Numbered from the stretch's first letter, positions 16,681 to 26,701 are shown. The stretch: DNA of 64,000 nt from Nissabacter sp. SGAir0207 (GCF_005491205.1 NZ_CP028035.1:3286001-3350000); one strand, 5' to 3'. Translations and numbers: made by a program. The notes: generated from the letters alone by a model not told the origin.

Positions 16681-19140
16681 TTAAACCCCCAACTTCCATG
16701 ACAGTGTGCGTAAAAGATCTGCAAAGACGCCGGCGGCGGTCACATCGTTCCCGGCACCGTAGCCGCGCAGCACCAGTGGCAGCGGCTGGTAGTAACGGCT
16801 GTAGAAGGCCAGCGCGTTCTCCCCATTCTTCACTTTATACAGAGGATCGTTGCCATCAACGGCCGCGATCTTCACCTTGCAACGCCCCTCCTCAATGGCA
16901 CCGACATAGCGCAACACCTTGCCGGCATCACGCGCCTGCGCCACCCGGCGGGCAAACTCTTCATCCAGTTCCGGCAGGCGCTGGAGGAACGCCGCGACCT
17001 CGCCGCTGGCGTCAAAGTGTGCCGGCAGCACCGGCTCCACCTCAATCTGGTTCAGCTCCAGCGCGTAGCCCGCCTCACGCGCCAGAATCAGCAGCTTGCG
17101 TGCCACGTCCATGCCTGACAGGTCGTCACGCGGATCTGGCTCGGTGTAGCCCATCTCCTTCGCCTGTAGGGTGGCGGCGGAGAGCGACATCCCCTCATCC
17201 AGCTTGCCAAAGATAAAGGAGAGCGAGCCGGAGAGGATGCCGGAGAAGCGGGTCAGCTCATCGCCCGCGTTCAGCAGGTTCTGCAAGTTCTCAATCACCG
17301 GCAGGCCCGCGCCGACGTTGGTGTCATAGAGAAACTTGCGGCGTGAACCCTGCGCCGCCTTGCGCAGCTGGTGGTAGTAGTTCATCGACGAGGTGTTGGC
17401 CTTTTTGTTCGGCGTCACCACGTGGAAGCCATCCGCCAGGAAATCGGCATACTGGTCAGCGACCACCTGGCTGGAGGTGCAGTCGACAATCACCGGGTTG
17501 AGCAGGTGGTACTCCTTCACCAGCCGGATCAGGCGGCCAAGGTTGAATGGCTCACGCGCCGCGCCCAGCTCGTCGCGCCAGCTCTCAAGCGAGATGCCGT
17601 GCACGTTGGTCAGCATGGCACGCGAGTTGGCGATGCCGCACACCCGCAGGTCGATGTGCTTCTGCTTGAGCCACGTTTGCTGGCGGGCGATCTGCTCGAT
17701 CAGCGCACCGCCGACCCCGCCGACGCCGATGACAAACACCTCAATCACCTGATCGGTGTTGAACAGCATCTGGTGGCTGACGCGCACGCCGGTGGTGGCG
17801 TCATCGTTGTTGACCACCACCGAGATGGAGCGCTCGGAGGAGCCTTGGGCGATCGCCACGATATTGATGTTGGCGCGCGCCAGCGCCGAGAAGAATTTGG
17901 CGGAGATGCCGCGCAGGGTGCGCATACCGTCGCCGACCACCGAGATCACCGCCAGCCGCTCCATCACGTCCAGCGGCTCCAGCAGGCCATCCTTCAGCTC
18001 GAGGTAGAACTCATCCTCCAGCGCCTTGCGGGTGCGCGCCATGTCGCTCTGCGGCACGCAGAAGCTGATGCTGTATTCAGAGGAGGATTGGGTGATCAGC
18101 ACCACGGAGATACCGGCGCGCGACATCACGGCAAACACCCGCGCCGCCATGCCAACCATGCCCTTCATGCCCGGCCCGGAGACGTTGAACATCGCCATGT
18201 TATTGAGGTTGGTGATGCCCTTGACCGGGTTGGCCTCGTCGCGGCTCTCCAGCCCAATCAGCGTGCCCGGTGCCTGCGGGTTGCCGGTATTCTTGATCAG
18301 GCAGGGGATCTGGAACTGGGCGATCGGCGCGATGGTGCGCGGGTGCAGCACTTTCGCGCCAAAATAGGAGAGCTCCATCGCCTCTTGGTAGGACATCGAT
18401 TTCAGCAGGCGCGCGTCCGGCACGGTGCGCGGATCGCAGGTGTAGACGCCATCCACGTCAGTCCAGATTTCGCAGCAGTCGGCGCGCAGGCAGGCGGCCA
18501 GCACGGCGGCAGAGTAGTCGGAGCCGTTGCGCCCCAGTACCACCAGCTCGCCCTTCTCATTGCCAGCGGTGAAGCCCGCCATCAGGATGATGTGGTCAGC
18601 CGGGATCTCGGCGGCGGCGATGCGCAGGGTGGATTCGGTAATGTCCACTGTGGACTCCAGGAAGTGCCCCTGTGCCAGCAGTTTCTCCACCGGGTTGATG
18701 ACGGTGACCGGATAGCCCTTGGCAGTGAACAACGCCGCCATGATGGCGATCGAGAGTTTCTCGCCCAGACAGATGATGCCAGCGTTGACGCTGTCCGGGC
18801 ACTGGCCCAGCAGCGCGATGCCGTGCAGCTTCTGCTTGAGCTGGCCCAGCTCCTGCTCAACAAACGCCTTCACCCCCACGAGATCAAAGCCCGGCTGCGC
18901 CTGCGCCAGCCCCTCGAGCAGCTCGGAGAAGATCCGCTCGGCGTCACTGATATTCGGCAGGATGTCCTGACCGGCGACGGTTTTTTCGATCATCGCCACC
19001 AGATGGTTGGTGATCTTCGCCGGTGCGGAGAGCACGGTCGCCACCTGTCCCTGACGTGCATTGCTTTCCATAATATCGGCCACGCGCATGAAGCGTTCCG
19101 CATTGGCTACCGAGGTCCCGCCAAATTTCAGCACTCGCAT
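16681..19140 (-). CDS. thrA: Bifunctional aspartokinase I / homoserine dehydrogenase I
   Basis: Catalyses the first and third steps of threonine synthesis. The 819 residues comprise the aspartokinase ([17 protein letters not shown] at the N-terminus), a central ACT pair that binds threonine for feedback inhibition (about 315-460), and a homoserine dehydrogenase with the Rossmann motif [15 protein letters not shown] (about 467-481) and the [13 protein letters not shown] substrate region. Start ATG 19140 follows GGAG about 10 bases upstream. E. coli ThrA is 820 aa. Expression is controlled by the upstream leader and attenuator. Confidence 0.99.
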   Translation of the reverse strand: MRVLKFGGTSVANAERFMRVADIMESNARQGQVATVLSAPAKITNHLVAMIEKTVAGQDILPNISDAERIFSELLEGLAQAQPGFDLVGVKAFVEQELGQLKQKLHGIALLGQCPDSVNAGIICLGEKLSIAIMAALFTAKGYPVTVINPVEKLLAQGHFLESTVDITESTLRIAAAEIPADHIILMAGFTAGNEKGELVVLGRNGSDYSAAVLAACLRADCCEIWTDVDGVYTCDPRTVPDARLLKSMSYQEAMELSYFGAKVLHPRTIAPIAQFQIPCLIKNTGNPQAPGTLIGLESRDEANPVKGITNLNNMAMFNVSGPGMKGMVGMAARVFAVMSRAGISVVLITQSSSEYSISFCVPQSDMARTRKALEDEFYLELKDGLLEPLDVMERLAVISVVGDGMRTLRGISAKFFSALARANINIVAIAQGSSERSISVVVNNDDATTGVRVSHQMLFNTDQVIEVFVIGVGGVGGALIEQIARQQTWLKQKHIDLRVCGIANSRAMLTNVHGISLESWRDELGAAREPFNLGRLIRLVKEYHLLNPVIVDCTSSQVVADQYADFLADGFHVVTPNKKANTSSMNYYHQLRKAAQGSRRKFLYDTNVGAGLPVIENLQNLLNAGDELTRFSGILSGSLSFIFGKLDEGMSLSAATLQAKEMGYTEPDPRDDLSGMDVARKLLILAREAGYALELNQIEVEPVLPAHFDASGEVAAFLQRLPELDEEFARRVAQARDAGKVLRYVGAIEEGRCKVKIAAVDGNDPLYKVKNGENALAFYSRYYQPLPLVLRGYGAGNDVTAAGVFADLLRTLSWKLGV

Positions 19141-19166
19141 TTCTGGTTTCTCCTGAATTGATGCCG

Positions 19167-19203
19167 AAAAAAAAGCCCGCACTGTGAGGTGCGGGCTTTT
19201 TTC
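19167..19203 (-). terminator. thr operon attenuator
   Basis: GCCCGCAC and GTGCGGGC (19189-19196 and 19175-19182) with a 6-base loop, followed on the minus strand by a run of eight T. It lies between thrL and thrA, so termination depends on ribosome progress through the thrL codons. Confidence 0.95.
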
Positions 19204-19221
19204 TTGTGTTTCCTGTACGCG

Positions 19222-19290
19222 TCAGCCCGCCCCGTTACCTGTGGTAGCGGTGGTGGTAATAATTGTGGTGTTCAGGCTGATGAGTCGCAT
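19222..19290 (-). CDS. thrL: thr operon leader peptide
   Basis: 22-residue leader peptide starting MRLISLNTTII and ending TTGNGAG, with seven Thr and three Ile codons. The C-terminal TTGNGAG is identical to that of E. coli ThrL. Ribosome stalling at these codons when charged tRNA-Thr or tRNA-Ile is scarce prevents formation of the attenuator downstream. Confidence 0.96.
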   Translation of the reverse strand: MRLISLNTTIITTTATTGNGAG

Positions 19291-19324
19291 GGAGTCTGTC
19301 TGTCAAATTTATCTGTCCCCCTAT

Positions 19325-19353
19325 TAGCTAAAGCAATCGCCCCTTCAAGTCAA
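19325..19353 (-). promoter_or_regulatory. thr operon promoter
   Basis: On the minus strand TTGACT (19348-19353), 17 bp, then TAGCTA (19325-19330). The position and -35 box align with the known E. coli thr promoter (TTGACT-17-TAACCA). Confidence 0.75.
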
Positions 19354-19506
19354 TTTATTTCTAAAAAGGCGGTGCAGAAGGCCAAGGGAGTTCAAAAACA
19401 GTTCCCGCTATGAAAGCCGGACGTGCCAACCGGATTGCCAGCCCTCCGGGAGCCGTGCAGAGGATTCCGCTACGGATGGCCCTTCAGGCAGTGGAATCCC
19501 CAGCGG

Positions 19507-20193
19507 TTATGGCGTTAATTTTTTTTCGATGTCGTGCAGCAGGCGGTGCAGCATGGCGGTGTCACGCTGCGACACACTGCCCAGCCGCTGCGCCAGCCAC
19601 TCCACCATTTTGCGGTCGTCTTCACAGCCGAGGCGCGGCAGCAGCTGGGTGACCCGCTCACGCAGCGCAGCAAGCTGGCCCGGTGCCGCCTCAGGCATCA
19701 CGCTCTGCGCCAGTTGGTTGAGCGCCGAAAGCTGGTAGCAGTAGACCATCACTGCCTGCCCGAGGTTGAGCGAGGGGTAATCCGCCTGCATCGGCACGCC
19801 GGTCAGCAGGTCGGCCAGCGCCAGCTCCTCATTGGTCAGCCCGGAGTCCTCGCGGCCAAACACCAGCGCAGCATGGTGGATCCACTGCTGTTTCTCCTCC
19901 AGCTGCCCCTGCAACTCCTGCGGCGTGCAGAAGTAGTGATAGTGGGAGCGGTTGCGGGCGGTGGTGGCGATGGTCAGATCGATGTCAGCCAGCGCTTCCT
20001 CAAGGGTTTGAAAATGGAGCGCATTTTCCAGGATCTCTGTCGAGCCATGCGCCACCCTAGCCGCTTCCGGCTGGCGGTGCGCCTGGCTGTCAACAATACG
20101 CAGGGAGCCAAAGCCCATGGTTTTCATTGCACGGGCAGCCGCGCCGACATTTTCCGGGCGGGCGGGAGAAACTAAAATAATATGAAACTGCAT
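19507..20193 (-). CDS. yjtD: TrmH/SpoU-family tRNA/rRNA methyltransferase YjtD (LasT)
   Basis: 228-residue SPOUT methyltransferase of the TrmJ-like group. The N-terminal ILVSPARPENVGAAARAMKTMG motif, the central LVFGREDSGLTNEEL motif (about 110-124) and the SLNLGQAVMVYCYQL knot motif (about 140-154) are all present, so an S-adenosylmethionine-binding trefoil knot is expected. In E. coli yjtD lies next to thrL, as here. The RNA target is not established by sequence. Confidence 0.92.
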   Translation of the reverse strand: MQFHIILVSPARPENVGAAARAMKTMGFGSLRIVDSQAHRQPEAARVAHGSTEILENALHFQTLEEALADIDLTIATTARNRSHYHYFCTPQELQGQLEEKQQWIHHAALVFGREDSGLTNEELALADLLTGVPMQADYPSLNLGQAVMVYCYQLSALNQLAQSVMPEAAPGQLAALRERVTQLLPRLGCEDDRKMVEWLAQRLGSVSQRDTAMLHRLLHDIEKKLTP

Positions 20194-20843
20194 GGTGTAC
20201 CTGAAAGAAAAAAAGGGAATACAGGCTCTACTTTACCTTGTCATTTCATTCAGGGAAAGGCGTTCAATTTTACAGTGTATTAACATAAAAGCCGTTTGCG
20301 ATTATCATTAAAGGGTGACTTAAATAAGCTTTTCTCAGTTCATGCCTGCTGAAGATATTACATTGGTTTATTTGTTGTGCCGAAATATTTATAAATCAAC
20401 TGGATGACTTCCGTTTTTTTATGCATAAATTATATTGGTTTACGCGAAAAAACGGACGCACAAGGGCGACAATAGGCACAAAAATGTGACTTGCTGCGGC
20501 ATTCTGGGAAGTGTTTATCACTAATCTGTTAACGTGCTACAATTGAACTTGATATATGTCAACAAAGCGTAGTTTTGTTGGGTGGTAAATTCGATACACA
20601 CTGTTATATTGCTGTTAATGGGGTTAGGATATGCGCCTCTTTTGGTCCCCTTGGCGCTGTTAGCGTATCTTCCCCAACCAGGCTAGCGATGTTGTTGACG
20701 TTGATGGAAAGTGCATCAAGAACGAGTTTACGTACTTTAGTCGGGTAGCAGGTGAGTTGACGGTAACCCCCGCCTACAGCTCCATGAGAACAAAGACTTC
20801 TGTACTCCTATTTTCTATTTGTTGGCAATTTTAGGTAGCAACC
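20194..20843. other. Long conserved arcA upstream region
   Basis: 650 bp without an intact start-codon ORF. From about 20530 to 20843 the sequence is strikingly like the E. coli arcA upstream region as recalled (for example TTGATATATGTCAAC near 20551 and GATGTTGTTGACGTTGATGG near 20690), so it is probably the arcA promoter and 5' leader. The part next to yjtD (20194-20520) is AT-rich and featureless by eye. Confidence 0.65.
20604..20741 (-). pseudogene. yjjY: yjjY-like reading frame lacking a start codon
   Basis: Minus-strand open frame of 45 codons, beginning TKVRKLVLDALSINVNNIAS and ending ILTPLTAI before a TAA stop. E. coli YjjY (46 aa) begins MTKVRNCVLDALSINVNN and ends ILTILTAT, so this frame matches end to end. 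The codon at the Met position (20742-20744) is CCG, and no ATG, GTG or TTG lies in frame upstream before a stop. Either YjjY is not a real protein and the conservation reflects the arcA leader on the other strand, or a non-canonical start is used. Confidence 0.7.
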
Positions 20844-21560
20844 ATGCAGACCCCGCAAATCCTAATCGTCGAAGACGAGCTAGTAACGCGTAATACGCTG
20901 AAGACCATTTTTGAAGCCGAAGGCTATATGGTCTATGAAGCCAATGACGGTGCGGAGATGCACCAGATCCTGTCCGAAAATGACATCAACCTGGTTATCA
21001 TGGATATTAACCTGCCCGGCAAAAATGGCCTGCTGCTGGCCCGCGAGCTGCGTGAACAAGCCAGCGTCGCGTTGATGTTCCTGACCGGCCGTGATAACGA
21101 AGTGGATAAGATCCTCGGTCTGGAGATTGGTGCCGATGACTACATCACCAAGCCGTTCAACCCGCGTGAGCTGACCATCCGCGCCCGCAACCTGCTCTCC
21201 CGCACCATGAACCTGGCGAGCACCGGTGAAGAGCGCCGCCTGGTGGAGAGCTACCGCTTCAACGGTTGGGAGCTGGACATCAACAGCCGTTCGCTGATCA
21301 GCCCACAGGGCGAGCAGTACAAACTGCCGCGTAGCGAGTTCCGCGCCATGCTGCACTTCTGCGAGAATCCCGGCAAGATCCAGACGCGTGGCGAACTGCT
21401 GAAGAAGATGACCGGCCGTGAGCTGAAGCCGCACGACCGCACGGTGGACGTCACCATCCGCCGCATCCGCAAGCATTTCGAATCGACGCCGGACACGCCA
21501 GAGATTATCGCCACCATCCACGGCGAAGGTTACCGTTTCTGCGGCGATCTGGAAGAGTAA
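20844..21560 (+). CDS. arcA: Aerobic respiration control response regulator ArcA
   Basis: OmpR-family response regulator phosphorylated by ArcB under low oxygen; it represses aerobic respiration and TCA genes. 238 residues. The receiver domain has acidic residues E10/D11, phospho-acceptor Asp54 (VIMDINLPG) and Lys103 (TKPFNP), and the C-terminal winged helix ends [11 protein letters not shown] and [10 protein letters not shown]. Length is the same as in E. coli. It is monocistronic with a long conserved leader and a strong terminator shared with creA. Confidence 0.99.
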   Translation: MQTPQILIVEDELVTRNTLKTIFEAEGYMVYEANDGAEMHQILSENDINLVIMDINLPGKNGLLLARELREQASVALMFLTGRDNEVDKILGLEIGADDYITKPFNPRELTIRARNLLSRTMNLASTGEERRLVESYRFNGWELDINSRSLISPQGEQYKLPRSEFRAMLHFCENPGKIQTRGELLKKMTGRELKPHDRTVDVTIRRIRKHFESTPDTPEIIATIHGEGYRFCGDLEE

Positions 21561-21576
21561 GAGCGCCCGATGGTCA

Positions 21577-21606
21577 TAAAAAGCCGGCCTATGTGCCGGC
21601 TTTTTT
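21577..21606. terminator. Bidirectional terminator arcA / creA
   Basis: AAAAA, GCCGGC, loop CTATGT, GCCGGC, TTTTTT between convergent arcA and creA. Confidence 0.92.
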
Positions 21607-21611
21607 ATGCC

Positions 21612-22088
21612 TTAGCGGCCGCCCCACGGGATGATCGGCACCGCGCTCAGGGCGTTTTTCGGCGAGCCGTCCACCACTTTGTCGGAGTAGGTCAGGTAGA
21701 TCAGCGCATTGCGCTTCTCATCATAGAAGCGTACCACCTGCAACTTCTTGAAGATCAGCGAGGTGCGCTTCTGGAATACCACCACGCCCTTCTCCTTGCC
21801 CTGCTTCACTTTGTCGCTGAGCGTGATAGGCCCCACCTGCTGGCAGGAGATGGCCGCGTCGGAGGTGTCCTCCGCCAGACCCAGCCCGCCCTTGATGCCG
21901 CCGGTCTTCGCCCGGCTGATATAGCAGGTGACATTCTGCACGTCCGGGTCATCGAAGGCTTCCACCACAATTTTGTGGTCAGGGCCAAACAGTTTGAAGA
22001 CCGTATCCACTTCACCCACCTGCTCTGCCTGTGCAGTACCTACCGCGCCAAGCAGCAGTGCGGCGCCCAGGATCCAACTCGTTTTCAT
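21612..22088 (-). CDS. creA: Conserved periplasmic protein CreA
   Basis: 158-residue CreA family protein of unknown biochemical function. The N-terminus [21 protein letters not shown] is a Sec signal peptide cleaved near residue 21; the mature part contains the family segments [19 protein letters not shown] and [10 protein letters not shown]. In E. coli it heads creABCD next to arcA. Here creB, creC and creD are absent, and creA sits directly between arcA and rob. Confidence 0.95.
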   Translation of the reverse strand: MKTSWILGAALLLGAVGTAQAEQVGEVDTVFKLFGPDHKIVVEAFDDPDVQNVTCYISRAKTGGIKGGLGLAEDTSDAAISCQQVGPITLSDKVKQGKEKGVVVFQKRTSLIFKKLQVVRFYDEKRNALIYLTYSDKVVDGSPKNALSAVPIIPWGGR

Positions 22089-22292
22089 TCATTTACTCCC
22101 TTTCATACTGTGTGATGGCCATGCCGTCATTCATACAAATTAAACGAGATCACAAAAACGACTGATTCATGGCTTTTATGTCCAGCAATAGCACGCGAGG
22201 ACAAAAAAATCTCCAGAAGTTTTAGGCCGAAAAAATTGCTATTATGCGGCGTCATATTCTTAGCGCCAATCTTAGTTCAACGAGGACGATCT

Positions 22293-23159
22293 ATGGATCA
22301 AGCCGGAATTATTCGCGATCTGCTTAGCTGGTTGGAGACCCACCTGGACCAGCCGTTATCACTCGACAACGTGGCAGCCAAGGCCGGTTACTCCAAATGG
22401 CACCTGCAACGGATGTTTAAGGATGTCACCGGGAACGCGATCGGCGCTTACATCCGTGCCCGGCGCCTCTCCAAGGCCGCCGTGGCCTTGCGTTTGACCA
22501 GCCGTCCGATTCTCGACATCGCCCTACAGTACCGGTTTGACTCCCAGCAAACCTTCACGCGCGCCTTCAAGAAGCAGTTTGCCCAGACGCCGGCGCTCTA
22601 TCGCCGGGCGGAAGATTGGCACTCCTACGGCATCTGCCCGCCGATTCGGCTGGATAACCTCGCCCTGCCGCAGCCGGAGTTTGTCTCCCTGCCGGAGCAG
22701 CATTTGGTTGGGCTGACGCAGAGCTACACCTGCACGCTGGAGCAGCTCTCCACCTTCCGCTCCCAGTTGCGCTCGCAGTTCTGGGGACAGTATCTGGGGC
22801 AGGTCGCCCAGCTGCCGCCGGTGCTGTATGGCTTGCACCATGCGCGCGCCAGTCTGGAGAAGGATGACGAGCAGGAGGTGTTCTACACCACCGCGCTGCA
22901 ACCGGAGCATGTGCCGGAGAGCGTGCAGGAGGGCCACCCGGTGACGCTTCAGGGCGGCGAGTATGCGCTCTTCCGTTACGACGGGCCAATCAGCGGCTTC
23001 CAGGACTTTATCCTGATGCTCTACGGCACCTGCCTGCCGCTGCTGAAGCTGACCCGCCGCAAGGGCTACGACATCGAGCGCTTCTACCCGAAGGGCGATC
23101 GCACTGTCCGCCCAATCAAAGAGATGGCCTGCGACTACCTGATCCCGATCCGCCGCTAG
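22293..23159 (+). CDS. rob: Right origin-binding transcription factor Rob (AraC/XylS family)
   Basis: AraC-type activator of the mar/sox/rob regulon (drug efflux, solvent and oxidative tolerance). 288 residues. The N-terminal double HTH begins MDQAGIIRDLLSWLE and includes AAKAGYSKWHLQRMFK and the second helix DSQQTFTRAFKKQFA, nearly identical to E. coli Rob. The C-terminal GyrI-like effector-binding domain (about 120-288) ends LIPIRR. The ATG at 22293 with GAGGA 7 bases upstream is preferred over the in-frame ATG at 22236. Its 3' end overlaps the convergent gpmB stop by 4 bp. Confidence 0.97.
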   Translation: MDQAGIIRDLLSWLETHLDQPLSLDNVAAKAGYSKWHLQRMFKDVTGNAIGAYIRARRLSKAAVALRLTSRPILDIALQYRFDSQQTFTRAFKKQFAQTPALYRRAEDWHSYGICPPIRLDNLALPQPEFVSLPEQHLVGLTQSYTCTLEQLSTFRSQLRSQFWGQYLGQVAQLPPVLYGLHHARASLEKDDEQEVFYTTALQPEHVPESVQEGHPVTLQGGEYALFRYDGPISGFQDFILMLYGTCLPLLKLTRRKGYDIERFYPKGDRTVRPIKEMACDYLIPIRR

Positions 23160-23803
23160 CGCTGCAACTCATCCAGCGCGGGCAGATCCAGATGTGAAAC
23201 ATCGCCCGCGCTCTCCACGATCCAACCGGGAGCCAGCCACGGGCTTTGCTGGTAATCCACCCGCGACAGCGAGCAGTTGCGCAGCCGCAGTCGGCGCTCC
23301 GCATAGGGCGGCAGGCCGATGATGGTGCTTAACAGGCAACCCAGCGCGATGCCGTGGCTGACCACCAGCGGCACGCTGCCAGCCGGCAGGGTGCGCAGGT
23401 GATTAAGCGCCGCCTGCATCCGCTCGCCCAGCTCCGCCATGCTCTCCCCTTCCGGGATGCGGCCATCTGGCGTGCCATCCACCATCTGCTTGCGCCACTG
23501 CTCCTCTTCCGCCGTCAGGCTGTCGATGGCGCGCTCCTCCAGCACCCCCATATGCAGCTCGCGCAGGCGCGGCTCCACCACCACCGGGCAGCCACAGGCG
23601 TCGGCAATAATCTCGGCGGTGCGTCGGGTGCGCCCCAAATCGCTGGTGATAACGTGGGTAATGCCCAGGTGGCGTGCACGCTGCGCCACCTGCCTTGCCT
23701 GCTGCTCACCCTTGGCGGTCAGGGCGCTGTCTGACTGGCCCTGAATGCGGCGGGCGGCGTTCCATTCGGTTTCGCCGTGGCGAACAAGATATACCTGTAG
23801 CAT
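23156..23803 (-). CDS. gpmB: Histidine phosphatase family protein GpmB
   Basis: Phosphoglycerate mutase-like histidine phosphatase, 215 residues, the same length as E. coli GpmB. The RHG motif LVRHGETEWN (6-15) carries the phospho-histidine and the second His lies in VVSHGIALG (about 149). Many members act as phosphatases on sugar phosphates rather than as true mutases, so the substrate is uncertain. Divergent from yjjX, as in E. coli. Confidence 0.94.
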   Translation of the reverse strand: MLQVYLVRHGETEWNAARRIQGQSDSALTAKGEQQARQVAQRARHLGITHVITSDLGRTRRTAEIIADACGCPVVVEPRLRELHMGVLEERAIDSLTAEEEQWRKQMVDGTPDGRIPEGESMAELGERMQAALNHLRTLPAGSVPLVVSHGIALGCLLSTIIGLPPYAERRLRLRNCSLSRVDYQQSPWLAPGWIVESAGDVSHLDLPALDELQR

Positions 23804-23854
23804 GAGTGTTTTCCGTTATACTGCCTGAAATTAACAAAAGGACGCTGAATCCCT

Positions 23855-24388
23855 ATGTATCACGTGGTCGCTGCAACAACCAATCCTGCAAAAATTGACG
23901 CAATCAAACTGGCATTTGAAGACATTTTTGGCCCGGAGAGCGTACGCATCGAAGGCATTGAGGTGGAGAGCGGCGTGCCAGCCCAGCCGATGGGCAGCGA
24001 CGAAACGCGCAGCGGCGCCCGTAACCGGGTGACCAACGCCCGCCAACTACGCCCGGAGGCGGACTTCTGGGTCGGGGTGGAGGCCGGGATTGAGGATGAC
24101 ATGACCTTCGCCTGGATGGTGATCGAGGACATGCACCAGCGCGGTGAGTCGCGTTCCGCCAGCCTGATGTTGCCGGAGGTGATCCTGCGGGAGATTCGTC
24201 TGGGTCACGAACTGGGGGAGGAGATGGCGAAACTCAGCGGCATCGCTGATGTGAAACGCAAGGGCGGCGCCATCGGCATTTTTACCGCCGGGGTACTGAC
24301 CCGCACCCGCGTCTACCATCAGGCGCTGGTACTGGCGCTGGCGCCCTTCCACAACGAGGTCTATCAGGCACGCGCCCACACCCACTGA
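23855..24388 (+). CDS. yjjX: Inosine/xanthosine triphosphatase YjjX
   Basis: House-cleaning nucleotide phosphatase that hydrolyses ITP and XTP to keep deaminated purines out of RNA and DNA. 177 residues, with the family features [13 protein letters not shown] (5-17), [12 protein letters not shown] (about 49-60) and WVGVEAGIE (about 71). Divergent from gpmB; its stop codon directly abuts the convergent trpR stop at 24389. Confidence 0.95.
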   Translation: MYHVVAATTNPAKIDAIKLAFEDIFGPESVRIEGIEVESGVPAQPMGSDETRSGARNRVTNARQLRPEADFWVGVEAGIEDDMTFAWMVIEDMHQRGESRSASLMLPEVILREIRLGHELGEEMAKLSGIADVKRKGGAIGIFTAGVLTRTRVYHQALVLALAPFHNEVYQARAHTH

Positions 24389-24718
24389 TTAGCGCGGCGT
24401 CTCCAGCAGCTGCTCAGTCAGCCATGCCTTCAGCTCCGGCGTGGCACTTTTCAGGCTGTTGGAGCCACGGGTGATGGTCGCGATGCCCACCCCCAGTTCG
24501 CCTTTCAGCTCACGCTGGCTCAGTTCGCCACGCATCAGCTCCTCGATAATCCGCAGCCGGGTGCCAAGCGCGGTGCGCTCATCGGGCGTCAGGAACAGCT
24601 GCAACAGTTGCGGGTGCCGACCTTCGGCAAACGCCTGTTGCAGCAGCGCGACAAAGCGCAGCCAGTCTTCATTGCCTTGTTGGGAAAGAGCCGGATCGTT
24701 AAGGGATAAGTGCGCCAT
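24389..24718 (-). CDS. trpR: Trp operon repressor TrpR
   Basis: Tryptophan-activated repressor of trp, aroH, mtr and its own gene. 109 residues. The helix-turn-helix [23 protein letters not shown] and the Trp-pocket region [15 protein letters not shown] are conserved. The ATG at 24718 aligns exactly with the E. coli start (108 aa); an ATG at 24730 directly abuts the operator and would leave almost no leader. The gene is downstream of slt on the same strand, as in E. coli, and a trp operator lies just upstream. Confidence 0.95.
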   Translation of the reverse strand: MAHLSLNDPALSQQGNEDWLRFVALLQQAFAEGRHPQLLQLFLTPDERTALGTRLRIIEELMRGELSQRELKGELGVGIATITRGSNSLKSATPELKAWLTEQLLETPR

Positions 24719-24730
24719 AATCGCTGCCAT

Positions 24731-24748
24731 ACTATGTAACTAGTACAG
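24731..24748 (-). promoter_or_regulatory. trp operator of trpR (autoregulation)
   Basis: On the minus strand CTGTACTAGTTACATAGT contains the perfect half-site GTACTAGTT of the TrpR consensus followed by a degenerate second half. It overlaps the likely -10 (TGTACT, 17 bp after TTGGTG) immediately upstream of trpR. Confidence 0.7.
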
Positions 24749-24772
24749 CAGCATACCATAACCGCACCAAAA

Positions 24773-26701
24773 TCAATAACGCCGTTGCCACTCCGCGTCA
24801 GTCAGCAGTTTTGCCGGGCGATGCATGAAATGGCGATAGAACGCGTCGTATGACAACACATTTTTAACATAACCGCGCGTTTCAGAGAAAGGAATACTTT
24901 CAACAAAGGCGATGGCATCTACCCGCCCGCCGCTGTTCTCCAGCCAGGTAGTGACGCGCCCCGGCCCGGCGTTGTAGGCGGCACTGGAGAGGATGCGATT
25001 GCGGCCAAACATCTGGTAGACATACTCCAGATAGCTGGTGCCGATCAGGATATTGGTCTGCGGATCAAGCAACTGGCTGCTGTTGTAGTAGCCGGGAATG
25101 TTGCCCATCTTCACCGTGTGCTCGGCGGTGCGCGGCATCACCTGCATCAGCCCGGCAGCGCCGACCGGCGACTGGGCCTTCGGGTTCCAGGCGCTCTCCT
25201 GACGGGCAATCGCCATTGCGTAGCTCGGGGTGATCCCCTTCCCTTCCGTCTGGGTGCGGAACTCCTGCGCCCAAGCCATCGGGAAGCGCTCCTGCAAATT
25301 GTCCCACAGCTTGCCGGTGATGGTTGCCTGCACGCTCAGATCCGCCCAGTTCTGCTCATAGGCGTAGCGCGCCAATTGCCCCTGCTCGGTCTTGTTGCGG
25401 CTCGCCACCAGATAGCTCCACTCGGTGCGCGCCAAATTATCCATGCCCCAGTACATCAGCTCACGCACGCGGGCGATGCCCGGCAGCGCCGCGGTGTCAC
25501 TGTCTGGTTGGGCGGAAGGCTCCACCCGTACCGGATACGGCACATTCAGCTTTTGCGCCGCCGCCATCGGGTAGAAGCCGCGCGTCTGCATCAGCGAGCG
25601 CAGAATTGCCTCACCCTCGCTGCGGCGGCCCTGATCGATCAGCCCTGAGGCGCGCCAGTAGCGCCACTCCTCCTTCTGCTGCGCCTCCTCCGGCAGCCGT
25701 GCCAGCCACACCGACACCCCCTGCCGGTCGCCCGCGCCCAGCGCCATCCGCACCCGGCGCTCCAGCAAAGCGGTGGAGTGGCCGCGCAGGATCACGCTGT
25801 CGCGCCACTTGGCCTGCTCATAGGTGGCATCACTGCCCATCAGCCGCCAGGCGATCGACTCCTCCAGCGCCAGCCGCTCGCTGTCGCTCATCTTTTGCAG
25901 CCGCACCAGCACCGGCAGCATGGAGCGGGCGTTCTCCGGGTCTTCCCGCGCCACCCGCTCAAAGGCCAGCGTCACCGCCTGACGGGTGAAGTCGGTGGGG
26001 CCGACGGTGCGGGCAAAACTCTCGATGGTGTCCGGGTTGTTTTGCAGCGCCATCAGCGCGTTCGCCATGGTCTGGTAATCCTCCGGCAACTGTTTCGCCA
26101 GGAAGTTGACCAGATTGCTGTTGCCCTCTTTCATCGCCAGCCCGATACGCGCCAGCAGCGTAATGGGTGACAGGTTGCCGTCCTGCTGCCAGACGGTGAA
26201 CAGCTTGTCGCAGGTGGTGGGCAGTGAGTGGCCGGTCAGCCAGATCTCTTTTGCGCCGTCCCAAGCCACCTGCTGCTGGCCGGTTGCCCAGCGGGCGTAG
26301 TAGTAGTTGCAGCGCGCCGCCACCGGTTTGGGCGGCTGCGGGCTGAAGGCCAGCAGGCCGCGCCAGTCCTGCCGCCGCGCCAGCTCATTGACGAAGCGCG
26401 AGGGCAGTGAGCGCGCCGGCGGCAGCGTCGGGTGCGCCTTGATAAAGGCCGACACCTGCATGGAGGTGGCGGTGCCGAGATCCTGCGTCAGCTGGCGGTA
26501 CTCGAGATAGGGATAGAGCGGGTAGTCGCGCAGCGTCGGCATCAGCTGGGCGACCGTGTCTATCTGGTTGCTGTCCCACGCCTGCTTAATCTGCTGGTAA
26601 CGCTGGCGCTGCGCCTCGAGGGAGTCGGCATGGGCGCTGCCCGCGCACAGCGCCAGCCAGACGCCCGCTGCCAGAAATCGCCATTTGTCCACCTTGACCA
26701 T
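24773..26701 (-). CDS. slt: Soluble lytic murein transglycosylase Slt70
   Basis: Periplasmic exolytic transglycosylase that cleaves the MurNAc-GlcNAc bond of peptidoglycan and forms 1,6-anhydro-MurNAc. 642 residues (E. coli 645). There is a signal peptide MVKVDKWRFLAAGVWLALCAGSAHA, then a long alpha-superhelical ring domain. The C-terminal goose-lysozyme-like domain carries the catalytic Glu in AIARQESAWNPKAQS and GLMQVMPRTA downstream. It is upstream of trpR, with a 54-bp gap. Confidence 0.98.
   Translation of the reverse strand: MVKVDKWRFLAAGVWLALCAGSAHADSLEAQRQRYQQIKQAWDSNQIDTVAQLMPTLRDYPLYPYLEYRQLTQDLGTATSMQVSAFIKAHPTLPPARSLPSRFVNELARRQDWRGLLAFSPQPPKPVAARCNYYYARWATGQQQVAWDGAKEIWLTGHSLPTTCDKLFTVWQQDGNLSPITLLARIGLAMKEGNSNLVNFLAKQLPEDYQTMANALMALQNNPDTIESFARTVGPTDFTRQAVTLAFERVAREDPENARSMLPVLVRLQKMSDSERLALEESIAWRLMGSDATYEQAKWRDSVILRGHSTALLERRVRMALGAGDRQGVSVWLARLPEEAQQKEEWRYWRASGLIDQGRRSEGEAILRSLMQTRGFYPMAAAQKLNVPYPVRVEPSAQPDSDTAALPGIARVRELMYWGMDNLARTEWSYLVASRNKTEQGQLARYAYEQNWADLSVQATITGKLWDNLQERFPMAWAQEFRTQTEGKGITPSYAMAIARQESAWNPKAQSPVGAAGLMQVMPRTAEHTVKMGNIPGYYNSSQLLDPQTNILIGTSYLEYVYQMFGRNRILSSAAYNAGPGRVTTWLENSGGRVDAIAFVESIPFSETRGYVKNVLSYDAFYRHFMHRPAKLLTDAEWQRRY

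Noticed and set aside
17371..19161. 596-codon open frame opposite thrA
   Set aside because: Shadow of the thrA codon pattern; rich in His, Arg and Gly without domain structure.
19463..19500. Inverted repeat GGATTCCGCT / AGTGGAATCC between yjtD and the thr promoter
   Set aside because: The loop is 18 bases, there is one mismatch and no T-run, so a terminator role for yjtD is not supported.
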